The position numbers and the translations under genes were made by a program. A stretch of 64,000 nt of DNA from positions 1-64,000 of the forward strand of contig JAFEFF010000193.1 in assembly GCA_018240745.1 (NCBI GenBank). The letters run 5' to 3'. Position 1 is the stretch's first letter; each line of letters starts with the position of its first letter. Source of the stretch: Pseudomonadota bacterium (GTDB taxonomy: Bacteria; Pseudomonadota; Alphaproteobacteria; Reyranellales; Reyranellaceae). Below, in pieces: positions 63,310-64,000 of this stretch. The notes below the pieces were generated by a model, which searched no databases, was not told the origin of the DNA, and was given only the letters and a program-made list of their open reading frames with translations.

Positions 63310-63770
63310 GCCGCGGTCTCCGGCTGCGGATCGAGGGCACGGCAGACGTGGTCCAACACGCGGATCGCGGTCTCGACGTCCTTGTCGCTGAGGCCGGCCA
63401 GGGCGTCGGTACGGACCTTGCGGGCGATGGCCTCGACCTTGTCGGCGATCGCCCGCCCGCGCGGCGTCAGCACGATGATCCTGGCGCGGCGGTCCTCGCC
63501 TTCGCGCCGCTCGACCAGGCCGGCCGCCTCGAGATTGTCGAGCAGCCGCACCACCGAAGAATTGTCGACGAACAGCGAGGCGGCGAGGTCCTTCTGCCGC
63601 GGCGGCTCGGGCGCACGGGCGATGCGGATCAACGGCAGCCAGGTCGCCTCGGTGAGATCGTAGGGCTGCAGCCGGAGATCGGCGGCGCGCCGCCATTGTC
63701 GGTAGGCGCGGGACAGGAGGGCGCCAAAGGCGGCGCGATTGGATGATCTGGACGAGGGCATTGTGTGCAT
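63306..63770 (-). CDS. MarR-family transcriptional regulator
   Basis: A 154-residue winged-helix repressor. YDLTEATWLPLIRIARAPEPP leads into the recognition segment QKDLAASLFVDNSSVVRLLDNLEAAGLVERREGEDRRARIIVLTPRG, followed by the dimerisation helices. It most likely represses itself and the downstream Bcr/CflA exporter gene and is released by a phenolic or drug-like ligand. Several ATGs are possible; the one at 63770 leaves upstream palindromes free as operators. A downstream ATG at 63761 is the alternative. Confidence 0.9.
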   Translation of the reverse strand: MHTMPSSRSSNRAAFGALLSRAYRQWRRAADLRLQPYDLTEATWLPLIRIARAPEPPRQKDLAASLFVDNSSVVRLLDNLEAAGLVERREGEDRRARIIVLTPRGRAIADKVEAIARKVRTDALAGLSDKDVETAIRVLDHVCRALDPQPETAA

Positions 63771-63786
63771 TAGATGATCGATCAAT

Positions 63787-63802
63787 AAATGATACGTCAT
63801 TT
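63787..63802. promoter_or_regulatory. Candidate MarR operator
   Basis: AAATGA and TCATTT arms separated by TACG lie 17 bases upstream of the chosen marR start, next to the perfect palindrome TGATCGATCA at 63775-63784. Both sit where a self-repressing MarR protein would bind. The remaining bases to the window end show no clear gene. Confidence 0.5.
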
Positions 63803-64000
63803 AATTTGACGAATGACCGGTCTTTCCTTCGCTGGCAGCCCTGCGCTCAGCGAATGGCTACCGGGAGACCTCAGTGGGACCGGCAGTACCGCCGGCGCCC
63901 TGTTGCGCCCGTATCCTCGGCGGATCTGCAGACATGGAATATCGCTGTCGTGACAAGGGTGGGTGACAGAATGACAAAAACGGCCTGAAATGCACGCCGG

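Overview
The window is GC-rich, almost fully coding chromosomal DNA from an alphaproteobacterium. The evidence is the order rpiB-glyA-nrdR-ribD-ribE-ribBA-ribH-nusB-thiL, the order bamE / CBP3-like chaperone / DUF177-rpmF-plsX-fabH-ihfA-merR, the DUF6867 gene inside a liv operon, and the many catabolic and ABC-uptake genes. A soil rhodospirillalean or Reyranella-like organism would fit, but that placement is inference. No phage, insertion sequence, rRNA or CRISPR array was seen.

Layout. 0.2-4.7 kb: mmsB, two glutathione-transferase-like genes, a MaoC hydratase, a small monooxygenase-fold protein and CorA, all forward. 4.8-9.4 kb, reverse: a TauE-type exporter, glutaryl-CoA dehydrogenase and a three-gene NMT1-type ABC importer. 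9.5-16.9 kb, forward: an eight-gene, mostly overlapping catabolic operon (isomerase, enolase-superfamily enzyme, NAD epimerase, GNAT, DHDPS-like lyase, amidase, amidohydrolase), followed by a ParDE toxin-antitoxin pair. 17.7-21.2 kb, reverse: a four-gene redox operon. 21.3-26.7 kb, forward: a branched-chain-type ABC transporter operon. 26.8-33.9 kb: the riboflavin operon. 34-42.7 kb: an MFS transporter, the proton-pumping pyrophosphatase, bamE and the lipid/ribosome cluster. 42.8-50.6 kb: tRNA-Pro, an MFS gene, a GST, tandem Rieske oxygenases, metY and a lactonase. 50.6-64 kb: a two-component system, an HtrA protease, a DUF5131 gene, an Hsp70-like gene, flavin oxidoreductases, an exported peroxiredoxin, a class II aldolase, a PQQ-type sugar dehydrogenase, and a Bcr/CflA exporter with its MarR regulator.

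Most interesting system. Between 17753 and 21178 on the reverse strand four genes are packed together: a thioredoxin-reductase-like flavoprotein (CxxC), a 172-residue protein whose reading frame is interrupted by a TGA exactly where the motif reads U-G-S-C, and two full-length paralogous proteins of unknown function. After the TGA the frame stays open for 78 codons and ends in a stop that overlaps the next ATG. A strong hairpin with a small G-containing loop starts three to four nucleotides after the TGA, where a bacterial SECIS element would sit. I interpret the TGA as selenocysteine. The domain resembles the selenocysteine-bearing C-terminal part of the GrdB subunit of glycine reductase. The operon therefore looks like a selenium-dependent reductase with its own electron donor and two dedicated partners, divergent from a solute importer. 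Substrate and reaction are unknown.

The DNA also carries palindromic intergenic elements: a near-perfect 56-bp palindrome with a second, diverged copy 25 kb away, and a 130-bp imperfect palindrome next to metY. It also has a decayed Tet-type transporter fragment and a RibBA protein whose GTP cyclohydrolase II half has lost its zinc ligands.
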